Source: Pantoea sp. AS-PWVM4
GTDB taxonomy: Bacteria > Pseudomonadota > Gammaproteobacteria > Enterobacterales > Enterobacteriaceae
Reading direction: 5' to 3'
NCBI RefSeq assembly: GCF_000468095.1
Contig: NZ_ASZC01000015.1
Location: 124,001-188,000 of the forward strand
DNA: 64,000 bases
Shown here: positions 63,872-64,000 of the stretch, one piece after another
How positions within the stretch are numbered: position 1 is the stretch's first letter
Layout of the letters: the number at the start of each line of letters is the position of its first letter
Made by a program: the position numbers and the translations under genes
Notes under the pieces: model-generated
Told to the model about the DNA's origin: nothing
The model's input: the letters and a program-made list of their open reading frames with translations, nothing else
The model's database searches: none

Positions 63872-64000
63872 TGCGCGGTTGATGCGCATCCACCAGCCAT
63901 TTCAGCCGTTCGGCACAGCGCGCAAACCCTTCGCGCGGTAACTGGGTCACCCCCAGCAGGAAACCATATTGTCGCCCGGTTTCGTGTTGAAACCAGATGG
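63861..64000 (-). CDS. C-terminal fragment of a transcriptional regulator (MocR-like?), runs off window
   Basis: About 46 codons are open from the window edge to TAA at 63861. The translation (FLLGVTQLPREGFARCAERL near the middle, ending AHQPRMDQ) looks like the C-terminal end of a PLP-aminotransferase-like MocR/GntR regulator, though a LysR C-terminus is also possible. It lies upstream of azoR on the same strand. Confidence 0.4.
   Translation of the reverse strand, partial: IWFQHETGRQYGFLLGVTQLPREGFARCAERLKWLVDAHQPRMDQ

Overview
The window looks like chromosome of an enterobacterium of the Pantoea/Erwinia group (Erwiniaceae). This is inferred from the prlC-rlmJ and gor gene set, close protein resemblance to E. 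coli, a moderately high G+C content, and a dense family of intergenic palindromes. Species cannot be fixed from the sequence alone. Almost all of it is compactly coding. I see no prophage, insertion sequence, tRNA, rRNA or CRISPR array.

Layout. 0-4.2 kb: housekeeping (prlC 5' part, rlmJ, rbn, gor). 4.4-6.5 kb: a Gate-domain membrane protein and a Sua5/YrdC-like paralogue. 6.6-16.3 kb: small oxidoreductases and hydrolases, an MFS pump and two LysR regulators. 16.4-24.1 kb: yqhA and the potassium system kdpFABCD, with no kdpE beside it. 24.2-34.7 kb: an HD-GYP protein, a sugar-acid-type transporter with a dehydrogenase, an ABC exporter, a FemAB-like protein and a glutathionyl-hydroquinone reductase. 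34.7-37.8 kb: a TIM-barrel isomerase, crcB under a fluoride riboswitch, a YefM/RelE-type toxin-antitoxin pair and a nucleoside hydrolase. 37.9-41.5 kb: an L-galactonate module (lgoD, lgoR, lgoT).

The most striking region is 42.2-61.5 kb, where two convergent operons look built to import and dismantle peptides containing D-amino acids. The rightward operon encodes a complete oligopeptide ABC importer with a Tat-type binding protein and a D-aminopeptidase (S12). Divergent from it are an M19 dipeptidase and a LysR regulator. The leftward operon encodes DgcN and DgcA (D-glutamate catabolism), a Gsi-like peptide importer, a DmpA-type P1 aminopeptidase, a DppA-type M55 D-aminopeptidase and an FAH-family enzyme. 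Four unrelated peptidase families with known D-side activity, two importers and a D-Glu exit route together suggest a D-peptide or murein-peptide scavenging locus.

The right end carries a small AzuC-like protein gene, mntP with a MntR operator, a small membrane protein, an azoreductase and the 3' end of a regulator.

Intergenic spaces are peppered with nearly 30 copies of a REP-like palindrome starting with GTAG, mostly as inverted pairs (BIMEs). They sit within a few bases of stop codons and in three cases supply the stop codon. A 75-87 bp tandem array of them lies at 28.2-28.4 kb. A second composite repeat, a diverged 614-bp inverted repeat, fills the space at 41.6-42.2 kb.
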